From the NCBI GenBank assembly GCA_900548255.1, contig URKH01000004.1, positions 1 to 55,307 of the forward strand: a DNA stretch of 55,307 nt, given 5' to 3'. The translations under genes were made by a program, and so were the position numbers. Shown one piece after another: positions 8,197 to 16,480 of this stretch. Positions within the stretch are counted from its first letter, which is position 1. Every line of letters begins with the position of its first letter. The notes beneath the pieces were generated by a model that was given only the letters and a program-made list of their open reading frames with translations, had not been told where the DNA came from and ran no database searches. This DNA comes from an uncultured Collinsella sp. Its GTDB lineage: Bacteria; Actinomycetota; Coriobacteriia; Coriobacteriales; Coriobacteriaceae.

Positions 8197-8880
8197 ATGG
8201 CCGAGAAAACGATTGATATCGCGTCGCCGATCCTGTCGCGCAACGAGCGCCTGGCAGATCAGCTGCGTCAGCGATTTAATGAGGCAGGCACCTACGTGAT
8301 CAATGTGCTGTCGAGCCCCGGCTCGGGTAAGACCACCACGATTCTGGGCACCAACGAGCGCCTGCGTGACAAGGCCGGCCTACGCTGTGCCGTCATCGAG
8401 GGCGATATCGCCTCGGATGTCGACGCCATCACCATGAAGGAAGCCGGCATGCCCGCCATCCAGATCAACACGGGCGGTCTGTGCCACCTCGAGGGCAACA
8501 TGATCATGGAGGCTGTCGATGCCTTCGACCAGGCTGTGGGTCTGGAGAACATCGACGTCATCTTTATCGAAAACGTGGGTAACCTGGTCTGCCCGGTCGA
8601 CTTTGACCTGGGCGAGAACCTGTCCATCATGATTCTCTCGGTGCCCGAGGGCGACGACAAGCCCATCAAGTATCCGGGCATCTTCCAGCACGCCGGCGCG
8701 CAGCTGCTCAACAAGGTCGACGTGGCCCCGGCTTTCGATTTTGACATGGATAGGTATACTAAGACACTCGATGACCTCAATCCGCAAGCGCCGCGGTTTG
8801 CCGTGAGCGCGCGCAAGGGCGAGGGCATGGATGCCTGGTGCGATTGGCTCATCGGGCAGATTGAGCAAGCAAGGGCGTAA
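8197..8880 (+). CDS. hypB: Hydrogenase maturation GTPase HypB
   Basis: GTPase that drives nickel insertion. The 227-residue product has Walker A SSPGSGKTT (about 39-47), switch region EGDIASDVDA, the metal-site GGLCHLEG, the second Cys in NLVCPVDF, and the NKVD base-recognition motif. It lacks the His-rich N-terminal nickel-storage stretch of some HypB proteins, so it is the short form. TAAGGAG precedes the ATG. The hypA-hypB gap of 55 bp holds a weak TATAAA box. Confidence 0.95.
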   Translation: MAEKTIDIASPILSRNERLADQLRQRFNEAGTYVINVLSSPGSGKTTTILGTNERLRDKAGLRCAVIEGDIASDVDAITMKEAGMPAIQINTGGLCHLEGNMIMEAVDAFDQAVGLENIDVIFIENVGNLVCPVDFDLGENLSIMILSVPEGDDKPIKYPGIFQHAGAQLLNKVDVAPAFDFDMDRYTKTLDDLNPQAPRFAVSARKGEGMDAWCDWLIGQIEQARA

Positions 8881-8934
8881 GTCGGCCGCCATACGGGCGG
8901 GCGTAGCCGCAGAGATACGAGATAGGAGCCTCTT

Positions 8935-11529
8935 TTGAAGCTCATCATCGCCGAGAAAAACGATGCCGCGCGTCAAATCGCCGAGCGGCTGTCCACGGGT
9001 AAGCCCAAAAAGGACAAGGTGTACAACACCGCCATCTACCGTTTTGAGTGGAAGGGCGAGGAGTGCGTGACCATCGGCCTTGCCGGTCACATCCTGGCAC
9101 CCGATTTTTGCGACAGTGTGCTGTTCGATAAAAAGCTGGGTTGGTATTCGGTCACCGAGGACGGCGAGATGTTGCCGGCCGATATGCCCGATGGCCTGGC
9201 CCGCCCGCCGTACGACACCAAGCGCAAGCCGTTCCTTGCCGATGGTATCTCCATCAAGGGCTGGAAGCTTGAGAGCCTGCCTTACCTTACCTGGGCGCCC
9301 GTCATTAAGCTGCCGGCCGAGAAGGAGCTCATTCGTTCGCTCAAGAACCTTGCCAAGAAGTCCGACAGCGTCATCATCGCCACGGACTTCGATCGCGAGG
9401 GTGAGCTGATCGGCTCGGACGCCCTCAACAAGGTGCTCGAGGTCGCGCCGGACTTGCCGGTCGCCCGCGCTCAGTATTCTTCGTTTACCAAGGCCGAGAT
9501 TACGCAGGCCTTCGATAATCTTGTCTCGCTCGACCAGAATCTGGCCGACGCCGGCGAGAGCCGCCAGCACATCGACCTCATTTGGGGTGCGGTGCTCACG
9601 CGCTACCTGACGCTCGCCAAGTTTGGCGGCTTTGGCAACGTGCGCTCCGCCGGCCGCGTGCAGACGCCGACGCTTGCCCTGGTGGTCGAGCGCGAGCGCG
9701 AGCGCATGGCGTTTGTGCCCGAGGACTATTGGCAGATTCGCGGCATGGGTGCCGCTCAGGGTGCTGCCGAGGATGACCGCTTTAAGATTGCGCACAAGAC
9801 GGCACGTTTTACCGATAAAGATGCTGCCGAGACGGCGTACGGCCACGTCGACGGCGCTACGACGGCAACCGTCGCCGCGGTGACCAAGCGCTCCCGCAAG
9901 CAGCAGCCGCCCACGCCGTTTGCGACGACCTCGCTGCAGGCTGCCGCCGCGGCCGAGGGCATCTCGCCTGCGCGTACGATGCGCATCGCCGAGTCCCTCT
10001 ACATGGCGGGCCTCATCAGCTATCCGCGTGTCGACAACACCGTGTACCCCGCGACGCTCGATCTGGGCGCCGTGGTGAGCGACCTGGCAAAGATCAACCC
10101 GGCGCTGGCGCCCGTGTGCAAAAAGGTACTCGCCGGCCCCATGAAGCCCACGCGCGGCAAAGTCGAGACCACCGACCACCCGCCCATCTACCCCACGGGC
10201 GAAGGCGATCCGTCCACGCTCGATGGCGGCCAGCGCAAGCTCTACGACCTCATCGCCCGCCGCTTCCTGGCGACGCTTATGGGTCCCGCGACCATCGAGA
10301 ATACCAAGCTCGAGCTCGACGTGAACGGTGAGCCGTTCGTGGCTTCGGGCGATGTGCTCGTGACCCCGGGTTTCCGCGAGGCGTACCCGTACGGACTCAA
10401 GCGCGACGAGCAGATGCCGCCGCTAGAGCAGGGCGACACGGTCGACGTGTTCGACATTAAGCTTGAGGCCAAGCAGACCGAGCCGCCCGCGCGCTACAGC
10501 CAGGGCAAGCTCGTGCAGGAGATGGAAAAGCGCGGCCTGGGCACCAAGTCCACGCGCGCGAGCATCATCGAGCGCCTGTATGCCGTGCGCTATCTCAAAA
10601 ACGATCCCGTTGAGCCGAGCCAGCTGGGCATCGCCATCATCGACGCGCTGACGCAGTTTGCCCCGCGCATAACGAGCCCCGATATGACCAGCGAGCTCGA
10701 CGGCGACATGACTCGCGTCGAGCGCGGCGAGGACACCGAAGAGCATGTCGTGACGCACTCGCGTGCGCTGCTGGCCGGCGTGCTCGACGAGCTGCTCAAG
10801 CATACGCAGGAGCTCGGCGACGCCATCAGCGACGCCGTCACGGCTGATGCGCGCGTGGGCGCCTGCCCCAAGTGCGGCAAGGACCTGGTTATGAAGACGA
10901 GCGCCAAGACCCGTGGCAGCTTCATTGGCTGCATGGGCTGGCCCGACTGCGACGTGACCTATCCGGTCCCGAGCGGCGTCAAGGTGAGCCCGCTCGAGGG
11001 CGAGGCCGCCGTGTGCCCCGAATGCGGTGCGCCGCGCATCAAGTGTCAGCCGTTCCGCCAGAAGGCTTTCGAGATCTGCGTGAACCCGACGTGCCCCACC
11101 AACTACGAGCCCGACCTTAAAGTGGGCGAGTGCAAGGTGTGTGCCGAGGCCGGACGCCATGGCGACCTGATCGCGCACAAGAGCGAGAAGAGCGGCAAGC
11201 GCTTTATCCGCTGCACCAACTACGATGACTGCGGCGTGAGCTATCCGCTGCCGGCGCGTGGCAAGCTCGAGGCGACGGGCGAGACCTGTCCCGAGTGCGG
11301 CGCCCCCATCGTGGTGGTCAACACGGCGCGCGGTCCGTGGCGTATCTGCGTCAACATGGACTGCCCGACCAAGGAGAAGAAGCCCGCCCGCGGTCGCAAG
11401 ACCACAACCAAGGCGAGCACGGCAAAGAAGACGACGGCGGCCAAGAAGACGACGGCTAAGAAAGCCACTGCCGCCAAGAAGACGACCGCGAAGAAGTCGA
11501 CTGCCAAGAAAACAGCCGCCGACAAGTAA
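8935..11529 (+). CDS. topA: Type IA DNA topoisomerase (archaeal-like topoisomerase I)
   Basis: Relaxes negative supercoils by single-strand passage. The 864-residue protein starts at TTG 8935 (TAGGAG upstream); MKLIIAEK directly opens the TOPRIM domain. TOPRIM acidic residues are in TDFDREGEL (Asp151, Asp153, Glu155). The catalytic Tyr363 is in LISYPRVDNTVYP, which resembles archaeal enzymes rather than the bacterial ITYMRTDS. Cys4 zinc ribbons follow from about residue 644 (CPKCGKD, CPECGAP, CKVCAEA, CPECGAP). The last roughly 45 residues are Lys/Ala/Thr repeats like histone H1. A terminator lies after the stop. Confidence 0.92.
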   Translation: MKLIIAEKNDAARQIAERLSTGKPKKDKVYNTAIYRFEWKGEECVTIGLAGHILAPDFCDSVLFDKKLGWYSVTEDGEMLPADMPDGLARPPYDTKRKPFLADGISIKGWKLESLPYLTWAPVIKLPAEKELIRSLKNLAKKSDSVIIATDFDREGELIGSDALNKVLEVAPDLPVARAQYSSFTKAEITQAFDNLVSLDQNLADAGESRQHIDLIWGAVLTRYLTLAKFGGFGNVRSAGRVQTPTLALVVERERERMAFVPEDYWQIRGMGAAQGAAEDDRFKIAHKTARFTDKDAAETAYGHVDGATTATVAAVTKRSRKQQPPTPFATTSLQAAAAAEGISPARTMRIAESLYMAGLISYPRVDNTVYPATLDLGAVVSDLAKINPALAPVCKKVLAGPMKPTRGKVETTDHPPIYPTGEGDPSTLDGGQRKLYDLIARRFLATLMGPATIENTKLELDVNGEPFVASGDVLVTPGFREAYPYGLKRDEQMPPLEQGDTVDVFDIKLEAKQTEPPARYSQGKLVQEMEKRGLGTKSTRASIIERLYAVRYLKNDPVEPSQLGIAIIDALTQFAPRITSPDMTSELDGDMTRVERGEDTEEHVVTHSRALLAGVLDELLKHTQELGDAISDAVTADARVGACPKCGKDLVMKTSAKTRGSFIGCMGWPDCDVTYPVPSGVKVSPLEGEAAVCPECGAPRIKCQPFRQKAFEICVNPTCPTNYEPDLKVGECKVCAEAGRHGDLIAHKSEKSGKRFIRCTNYDDCGVSYPLPARGKLEATGETCPECGAPIVVVNTARGPWRICVNMDCPTKEKKPARGRKTTTKASTAKKTTAAKKTTAKKATAAKKTTAKKSTAKKTAADK

Positions 11530-11551
11530 CGGCGCAGTCGAAACATTGCCC

Positions 11552-11593
11552 AAAAAAACGAGCGAGGACCCCGCGATCCTCGCTCGTTTTTTT
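11552..11593 (+). terminator. Rho-independent terminator of topA
   Basis: ACGAGCGAGGA and TCCTCGCTCGT form a perfect stem flanked by seven A upstream and seven T downstream, 20-60 bases after the topA stop. It works for transcripts from either side. Confidence 0.93.
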
Positions 11594-11595
11594 GA

Positions 11596-11653
11596 CCGGC
11601 AGTTAGGGATGTTCTTTTTCTGCCGGCAGTTTAGGAACGTCCCTAACTGCCGG
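11596..11653. repeat. REP-like palindromic repeat B, copy 1 (58 bp)
   Basis: CCGGCAGTTAGGGA at one end pairs with TCCCTAACTGCCGG at the other, and CTGCCGGCAG in the middle offers an alternative pairing. A nearly identical copy is at 12716-12772; the pair brackets the zinc-ribbon gene 11672-12655. Confidence 0.85.
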
Positions 11654-11671
11654 CTCGGGAACGACAAAGCG

Positions 11672-12655
11672 CTAGTTCACCTCGACAGGCTTGGCGCCGG
11701 GATAGCGCTCCTCAAAGTCTAGGCGGTACTTATTGTCATTGGTGCCCGCCACGTTGTCGCGCGACAGCGGCGCCACGATCTCATTCTTGTGGTCCGCAGG
11801 CTTGGCGTATTTCAGGCTGATCTCCCAGGCATCACAGATTGCGTCAATGCGGTGATCCAGGTCGTCGTACAGGGCGATGATGTCCTTCCAGGAGCTGTAG
11901 TTCTTGGAGCTCGTCGGGACGTCCAGGTCCTCGACGATGTCGTAATACTGCTCGATGGTGTCCTCCGTGCGCTCGGCGACGTCGGCGAGATTTTGACGGG
12001 TGGTTCGATCCTCTTCCAGATAGTTGCCGTTGAAGTTCTGCGCGCAGCCACGGACCTGGCTGTCGAGATCTTCGAGCAGGTCGTAGTATTCGCTCAGTCG
12101 GCGGTAGAGGTTCTGCTCAGAGAGCGTTGCTTCGCCGCCATCCTCGTCGTCATCATCGTCATCGTCGTAAAGGCTATTGGGATCGCCGAGAGGCTCAAGG
12201 TCATCATCGTCAACATCGTGGTGCAGCTTGGTAACCTCGGCGGTCGTCTGCGTACCGGCGTTGTCGAAAGGCTTGATCACAAAGAAAATGACCAGGGCGA
12301 TGATGATCGCCACCAGCACAACGATAACGGCGATAAGCGGCCCGGTGCCGCTCTTTTTGGAAGCGGGGGTCTGTGGCGAAGCGGGCGCGTATGCGGGAGC
12401 CGGCTGCTGTTGGGGCGAGCCGCTCGCGACGGGTATGCGCTGCGTGGTCTCGACGGCCTCGGTCCTTGCGGCGGGGTCGGGGCTATAGGCGAGGGGGTCG
12501 TCCGCCTTGGCTTGCGGCGCATCAAGGGAGCCGGTCTGCTCAAAAGCGGGCTGGCTATCGCTCGCGGCTGTTTGCTCAACGGGTGCACCGCACGAGGTGC
12601 AGAACTTGGCATCATCTGCAAGACGCTTGCCGCACGAGGCGCAATACCGAGACAT
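11672..12655 (-). CDS. Zinc-ribbon, single-pass membrane protein of unknown function
   Basis: Starts at ATG 12655 (AAAGGAG upstream) with a Cys4 zinc ribbon, YCASCGKRLADDAKFCTSCG (about 3-22). A Pro/Ala/Gln-rich linker follows, then one membrane helix (LIAVIVVLVAIIIALVIFFVI, about 110-130). The outside region has a strikingly acidic run (YDDDDDDDEDGG) and a roughly 130-residue helical C-terminal domain. The layout resembles zinc_ribbon_2 proteins with unassigned extracellular domains. A TATAAT box lies upstream at 12693-12698 on this strand, next to repeat B. No function can be assigned. Confidence 0.85.
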   Translation of the reverse strand: MSRYCASCGKRLADDAKFCTSCGAPVEQTAASDSQPAFEQTGSLDAPQAKADDPLAYSPDPAARTEAVETTQRIPVASGSPQQQPAPAYAPASPQTPASKKSGTGPLIAVIVVLVAIIIALVIFFVIKPFDNAGTQTTAEVTKLHHDVDDDDLEPLGDPNSLYDDDDDDDEDGGEATLSEQNLYRRLSEYYDLLEDLDSQVRGCAQNFNGNYLEEDRTTRQNLADVAERTEDTIEQYYDIVEDLDVPTSSKNYSSWKDIIALYDDLDHRIDAICDAWEISLKYAKPADHKNEIVAPLSRDNVAGTNDNKYRLDFEERYPGAKPVEVN

Positions 12656-12715
12656 TGCCACTCCTTTCGCCACATTTCAATGCAATACGACGATTATACC
12701 CAGCGTACAAAAAAG

Positions 12716-12772
12716 CCGGCAGTTGGGGACGTTCCTTTTCTGCCGGCAGTTTAGGAACGTCCCCAACTGCCG
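12716..12772. repeat. REP-like palindromic repeat B, copy 2 (57 bp)
   Basis: CCGGCAGTTGGGGACGTTCC pairs with GGAACGTCCCCAACTGCCG. It differs from copy 1 by compensating changes in both arms (TTAGGGA to TTGGGGA and TCCCTAA to TCCCCAA), which suggests selection on the paired structure. Confidence 0.85.
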
Positions 12773-12874
12773 CCCCAAACGACTAGGTCGGATTTGGGGT
12801 GCACCGGACGCTGGGGTATCATGGCTTGGTTGATATATCTGCATTTACGCGCCTTGTAGGAAGGGGCTGCGCCC

Positions 12875-13558
12875 ATGGCTTTTGAGCCCGCTCAACATAG
12901 CTTCATTACGCTCGAGGGCGTCGATGGCGCCGGCAAGTCCACGCAGGCGCGCCTGCTTGCCCGCGCGCTCGAACTCGCTGGCTATCAGGTTGTGAGCCTG
13001 CGCGAGCCGGGCGGCACTGCCATCAGCGAAAAGATTCGCGCCCTGCTGCTCGACCCTGCCAACACGACGATGGGCGATACCTGCGAGCTGTTGCTCTACG
13101 AGGCTGCGCGTGCCCAGCTGGTGCACGAGGTCATCGCGCCCGCCCTCGCTGCCGGCAAGGTGGTCCTGTGCGATCGCTTCTACGATTCCACGACCTGCTA
13201 CCAGGCATTTGCCGATGGGCTCGACCGCCAGATGGTGCGCGACGCCAACAACCTGGCCGTCGCGGGAACGCACCCGGCGCTCACACTCGTCTACCACATC
13301 ACGCCCGAGCAGGCGGCGCTGCGCATGGCAGCCCGTGGCGCGGCAGATCGCATGGAGGCTAAGGGCATGGCATTCCAGGAGCGTGTGTACCAGGGATTTT
13401 GTGCCATTGCTGCCGAGGAGCCAAACCGCGTAAAGCTCATCGACGCCACTACGACCGTCGAGGAAGTCTTCGAGAAGACGGTCGAGCAGGTTCGCGCGTA
13501 CGGTCTCGACATTCCGCAGGAAGCCGTCGCCGCCGCGCTTGCCAAGGAGGCCGAGTAA
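12875..13558 (+). CDS. tmk: Thymidylate kinase
   Basis: Phosphorylates dTMP to dTDP for DNA synthesis. The 227-residue product has P-loop EGVDGAGKST (14-23), the DRFYDST segment that binds dTMP, and a LID region with RGAADRMEAKG. AGGAAGGGG precedes the ATG. It leads the tmk-holB-PSP1 cluster also seen in Firmicutes (tmk...holB-yaaT). A TATCAT box near 12816 may be the -10. Confidence 0.95.
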   Translation: MAFEPAQHSFITLEGVDGAGKSTQARLLARALELAGYQVVSLREPGGTAISEKIRALLLDPANTTMGDTCELLLYEAARAQLVHEVIAPALAAGKVVLCDRFYDSTTCYQAFADGLDRQMVRDANNLAVAGTHPALTLVYHITPEQAALRMAARGAADRMEAKGMAFQERVYQGFCAIAAEEPNRVKLIDATTTVEEVFEKTVEQVRAYGLDIPQEAVAAALAKEAE

Positions 13559-13559
13559 C

Positions 13560-14687
13560 ATGGCCCCTGCTCAGGCAAGCCTGCTGACCAAGCTCGACAC
13601 CCAAGAGCGCGTGCGTGACTTTTTGACCAATGCCGTCGCTAGCGGTCGCGCATCGCACGCCTACCTGTTTTTGGGCGCTCCCGGCGCGGGCAAGCTCGAC
13701 GCCGCGTGGGCGCTCGCCCAAGCCTTCCTGTGCGAGCAGGATGGCTGCGGCTCATGCGATAGCTGCGTGCGCGTCGCCCGCCATACGCACCCCGACGTGC
13801 ACTATTACACGCCCGAGAGCGCCACGGGTTACCTCATTGCCCAGACCCGCGAGCTGCTCGATGACGTGCCTCTGGCGCCCATTCGCGCCAAGGCCAAGGT
13901 CTACATCATCGACCGTGCCGAGCAGCTGCGCGCTAACACCGCCAACGCACTGCTCAAAACACTCGAGGAGCCGCCCGATGGCGTTATGTTTATCTTGCTG
14001 GGCACCTCGGCAGACGTGATGTTGCCCACCATCGTGAGCCGCTGCCAGTGCGTGCCGTTTCGGCTGGTATCGCCCGCCGTCGCCGCGCAGGCCGTGAGCC
14101 GCGCCACCGGTCAGGACCCTGCGCGTTGCCGCATGGCGGTCGCCGTGGCGGGAAGCCCCACACGCGGCATCGAGTTTCTTAAGAGCGCCGAGCGCCAGGA
14201 CGCCCGTCGTCAGATGGTCCGTGCCATCGACTCACTCATTGCCGCCGACGAGGCCGACGTGCTCAGTCGCGCCAAGTCGCTCATCGTCGCCGTCAAGGCG
14301 CCGCTTGCCGAGGTCAAGTCCACGCAGGAAAAGGTACTCGAGCAAAACGCCGACTACCTGTCGCGTGGAGCATTGAAGCAGCTTGAGGACCGCAACAAGC
14401 GCGAACTCAACGCGCGCGAGCGTTCGGGTATCATGGAAGCGCTGGCGAGCGCGCGGACGCTCATGCGCGACGTGCTGCTGACACTTCAGGACGAGGCAGC
14501 CGACGTGGTGAACGAGGACGTGCGCGACACGATCGGTCGGCTTGCCGCCGCGACCAATGTTGCGGGTGCCACCCAGGCGCTCGAGGCGGTCGCGACCGCC
14601 GAGCGCAACATCGCCAGAAACGTTACTCCCCAGCTGGCCATCGAGGTCATGCTGTTCGATATCAGGAAGGCACTGAAATGCCGTTAG
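13560..14687 (+). CDS. holB: DNA polymerase III delta-prime subunit
   Basis: Clamp-loader subunit that helps load the sliding clamp. The 375-residue product has a P-loop-like GAPGAGK (39-45), a Cys-rich zinc module (CEQDGCGSCDSC), and the AAA+ sensor segment IIDRAEQLRANTANALLKTL. An SRC motif (SRCQC) carries the arginine finger. The start at 13560 is two bases after the tmk stop with CAAGGAGG upstream; a longer in-frame start at 13539 would overlap tmk. It overlaps the next gene by ten bases. Confidence 0.93.
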   Translation: MAPAQASLLTKLDTQERVRDFLTNAVASGRASHAYLFLGAPGAGKLDAAWALAQAFLCEQDGCGSCDSCVRVARHTHPDVHYYTPESATGYLIAQTRELLDDVPLAPIRAKAKVYIIDRAEQLRANTANALLKTLEEPPDGVMFILLGTSADVMLPTIVSRCQCVPFRLVSPAVAAQAVSRATGQDPARCRMAVAVAGSPTRGIEFLKSAERQDARRQMVRAIDSLIAADEADVLSRAKSLIVAVKAPLAEVKSTQEKVLEQNADYLSRGALKQLEDRNKRELNARERSGIMEALASARTLMRDVLLTLQDEAADVVNEDVRDTIGRLAAATNVAGATQALEAVATAERNIARNVTPQLAIEVMLFDIRKALKCR

Positions 14688-16378
14688 TCGTACCCGTTAA
14701 GTTTACCTACGCCTCGCGCGACCTGTGGTTTGACCCGCAGGACCTGGATATCCTCGAGGCCGATTATGCCATTTGCTCCACCGAGCGCGGAACCGAGATC
14801 GGCTTGGTTACGGCCGATCCCTTCGAGGTGCCGCAAGACGAGATCGGTCAGCCGCTCAAGCCCGTACTGCGCGTGGCGAGCGACATTGACCTGCAGCTCG
14901 CCGACGATCTTGCCATCCAGGGCGACGAGGCCATGGTCGATTTCCGCCGTCTGGTCAAAGAACTCGACCTCGAGATGAAGCCGGTCGGCGTCGAGTACCT
15001 GTTTGGCGGCGAGAAGGCCGTGTTCTACTTTGCGGCCGAGGAGCGCGTCGATTTTCGCCAGCTCGTCAAGGACCTGTCCTCGACGCTGCACATTCGCGTC
15101 GACATGCGCCAGATCGGCGTGCGCGACGAGACCCGCCTGGTGGGCGGCTATGCCCAGTGCGGACAGGAGCTCTGCTGCACGCGCTTTGGCGGACAGTTTG
15201 AGCCCGTCTCGATCCGCATGGCAAAAGAGCAGGACCTGCCGCTCAATTCCTCCAAGATCAGCGGCGTGTGTGGCCGCCTGATGTGCTGCCTGCGCTACGA
15301 GTTCGAGGCCTACAAGGACTTTAAGAGCCGCGCGCCCAAAAAGAAGACGCTCATCGATACGCCGCTCGGCAAGGCGCGTATTCAGGAATATGACACGCCG
15401 CGCGAGCAGCTGGTGCTGCGCCTGGAGAACGGCAAGGTCTTTAAGGTCAACCTGGCCGATATGACCTGCTCGGAGGGCTGCAAGAAGAAGGCTGCCGAGC
15501 AGGGCTGCAATTGCCGCCCCGACTGCGTGACGCGCGATGTGCTCGAGCGCATCGAGTCGCCCGAGATGCGCCTGGCGCTCATGGAACTCGATCGCGAGAA
15601 CGGCGTCGACGTGGGCGATGGCCTGTCGAGTGCCGACCGTCTGGCCGGTACGTCGATGCCCAAGCGCCGTCGTCGCGATGCTGAATCCGATGCCCGTGCC
15701 GGTCAGGGGCAGGGCGAGGGTCGTGGCCGCGGAAAGGGCCGTGGCAATGCCGCAACGCCTGAGGCCGAGGAGGCCGCTGGCGGCCGTCGCCGCCGCAAGC
15801 GTGCGGGCTCTGCCGATGCCGGCGAGGCCGCAGCCGCCGGCAAGAACGGCGCTCGCGAGCGCGAGGTTCAACAGCCCCAGCAGCAGAATCGCGGCGGTGG
15901 CATGAATCCCACGCGCCGTCGTCGCCGTCATCTGTCGAGCGAGGAGCGCGAGGACGCCTTCCGCGCCGCAGCTGCTCGCGAGGCTGGTGCCGCTTCCAAG
16001 GGCCCCTCGGCCTCCGATGCGCCTGCCGACAAGGGCGGCAAGTCACGTGGCGAGGAGGAGCGCGCGCCGCGTCCGCGCCGTCGCCATTCCTCGGGCGCAC
16101 AGCAGAAGCCTTCAGTGCCCTCCGTGGCCGATCAGGTCTCGGATGGCGAGGTCAAGGTCACGCGCCGTCGTCCCGGAGATGGCGGGGGGGCTGCTGCCAA
16201 GGCTTCGCGTGGCGCCGCTCGCGACGAGCGCGAGCCGCGCGAGGATCGCGGTGGCGAGGGCTCGGCCGACCAGGGTCAAAAGCGCCGTCGCCGTCGCCGT
16301 TCCCGCAAGCCGCGCCAGGATGGTGGCGAGGGCTCGACCCTGTCTTCGTCTGCACCACAACCGCCCGCCGGCGAATAA
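14678..16378 (+). CDS. PSP1-domain protein (RicT/YaaT-like) with a long basic disordered tail
   Basis: Residues 1 to about 290 form the PSP1 domain. The Cys clusters QCGQELCCTRFGG, GVCGRLMCCL, and a later Cys group near 265-285, fit the iron-sulfur binding reported for RicT of Bacillus. There RicT acts with RicA and RicF in RNA maturation and developmental control. From about residue 325 to 566 the protein is a low-complexity Arg/Gly/Ala/Glu tail with RRRRR clusters, probably disordered and nucleic-acid binding. B. subtilis RicT is about 275 residues, so the tail doubles it. It overlaps holB by ten bases. Confidence 0.88.
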   Translation: MPLVVPVKFTYASRDLWFDPQDLDILEADYAICSTERGTEIGLVTADPFEVPQDEIGQPLKPVLRVASDIDLQLADDLAIQGDEAMVDFRRLVKELDLEMKPVGVEYLFGGEKAVFYFAAEERVDFRQLVKDLSSTLHIRVDMRQIGVRDETRLVGGYAQCGQELCCTRFGGQFEPVSIRMAKEQDLPLNSSKISGVCGRLMCCLRYEFEAYKDFKSRAPKKKTLIDTPLGKARIQEYDTPREQLVLRLENGKVFKVNLADMTCSEGCKKKAAEQGCNCRPDCVTRDVLERIESPEMRLALMELDRENGVDVGDGLSSADRLAGTSMPKRRRRDAESDARAGQGQGEGRGRGKGRGNAATPEAEEAAGGRRRRKRAGSADAGEAAAAGKNGAREREVQQPQQQNRGGGMNPTRRRRRHLSSEEREDAFRAAAAREAGAASKGPSASDAPADKGGKSRGEEERAPRPRRRHSSGAQQKPSVPSVADQVSDGEVKVTRRRPGDGGGAAAKASRGAARDEREPREDRGGEGSADQGQKRRRRRRSRKPRQDGGEGSTLSSSAPQPPAGE

Positions 16379-16423
16379 CGCCCGCGAGCGGATTTAGCTC
16401 GCCTTGCCCCGAGCGCATCGGGG

Positions 16424-16476
16424 TATCATAGCGCTGAATCAACAACCCTCCCTGCGACCGAACGTAGGGAGGGTTG
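16424..16476 (+). promoter_or_regulatory. comF promoter -10 and ribosome-site-sequestering hairpin
   Basis: TATCAT at 16424-16429 is a likely -10 element. CAACCCTCCCT (16443-16453) pairs perfectly over 11 bp with AGGGAGGGTTG (16466-16476), which contains the Shine-Dalgarno sequence for the TTG start at 16481. There is no T-run, so it is not a terminator. The mRNA would begin with its ribosome site buried. Confidence 0.6.
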
Positions 16477-16480
16477 TGTC

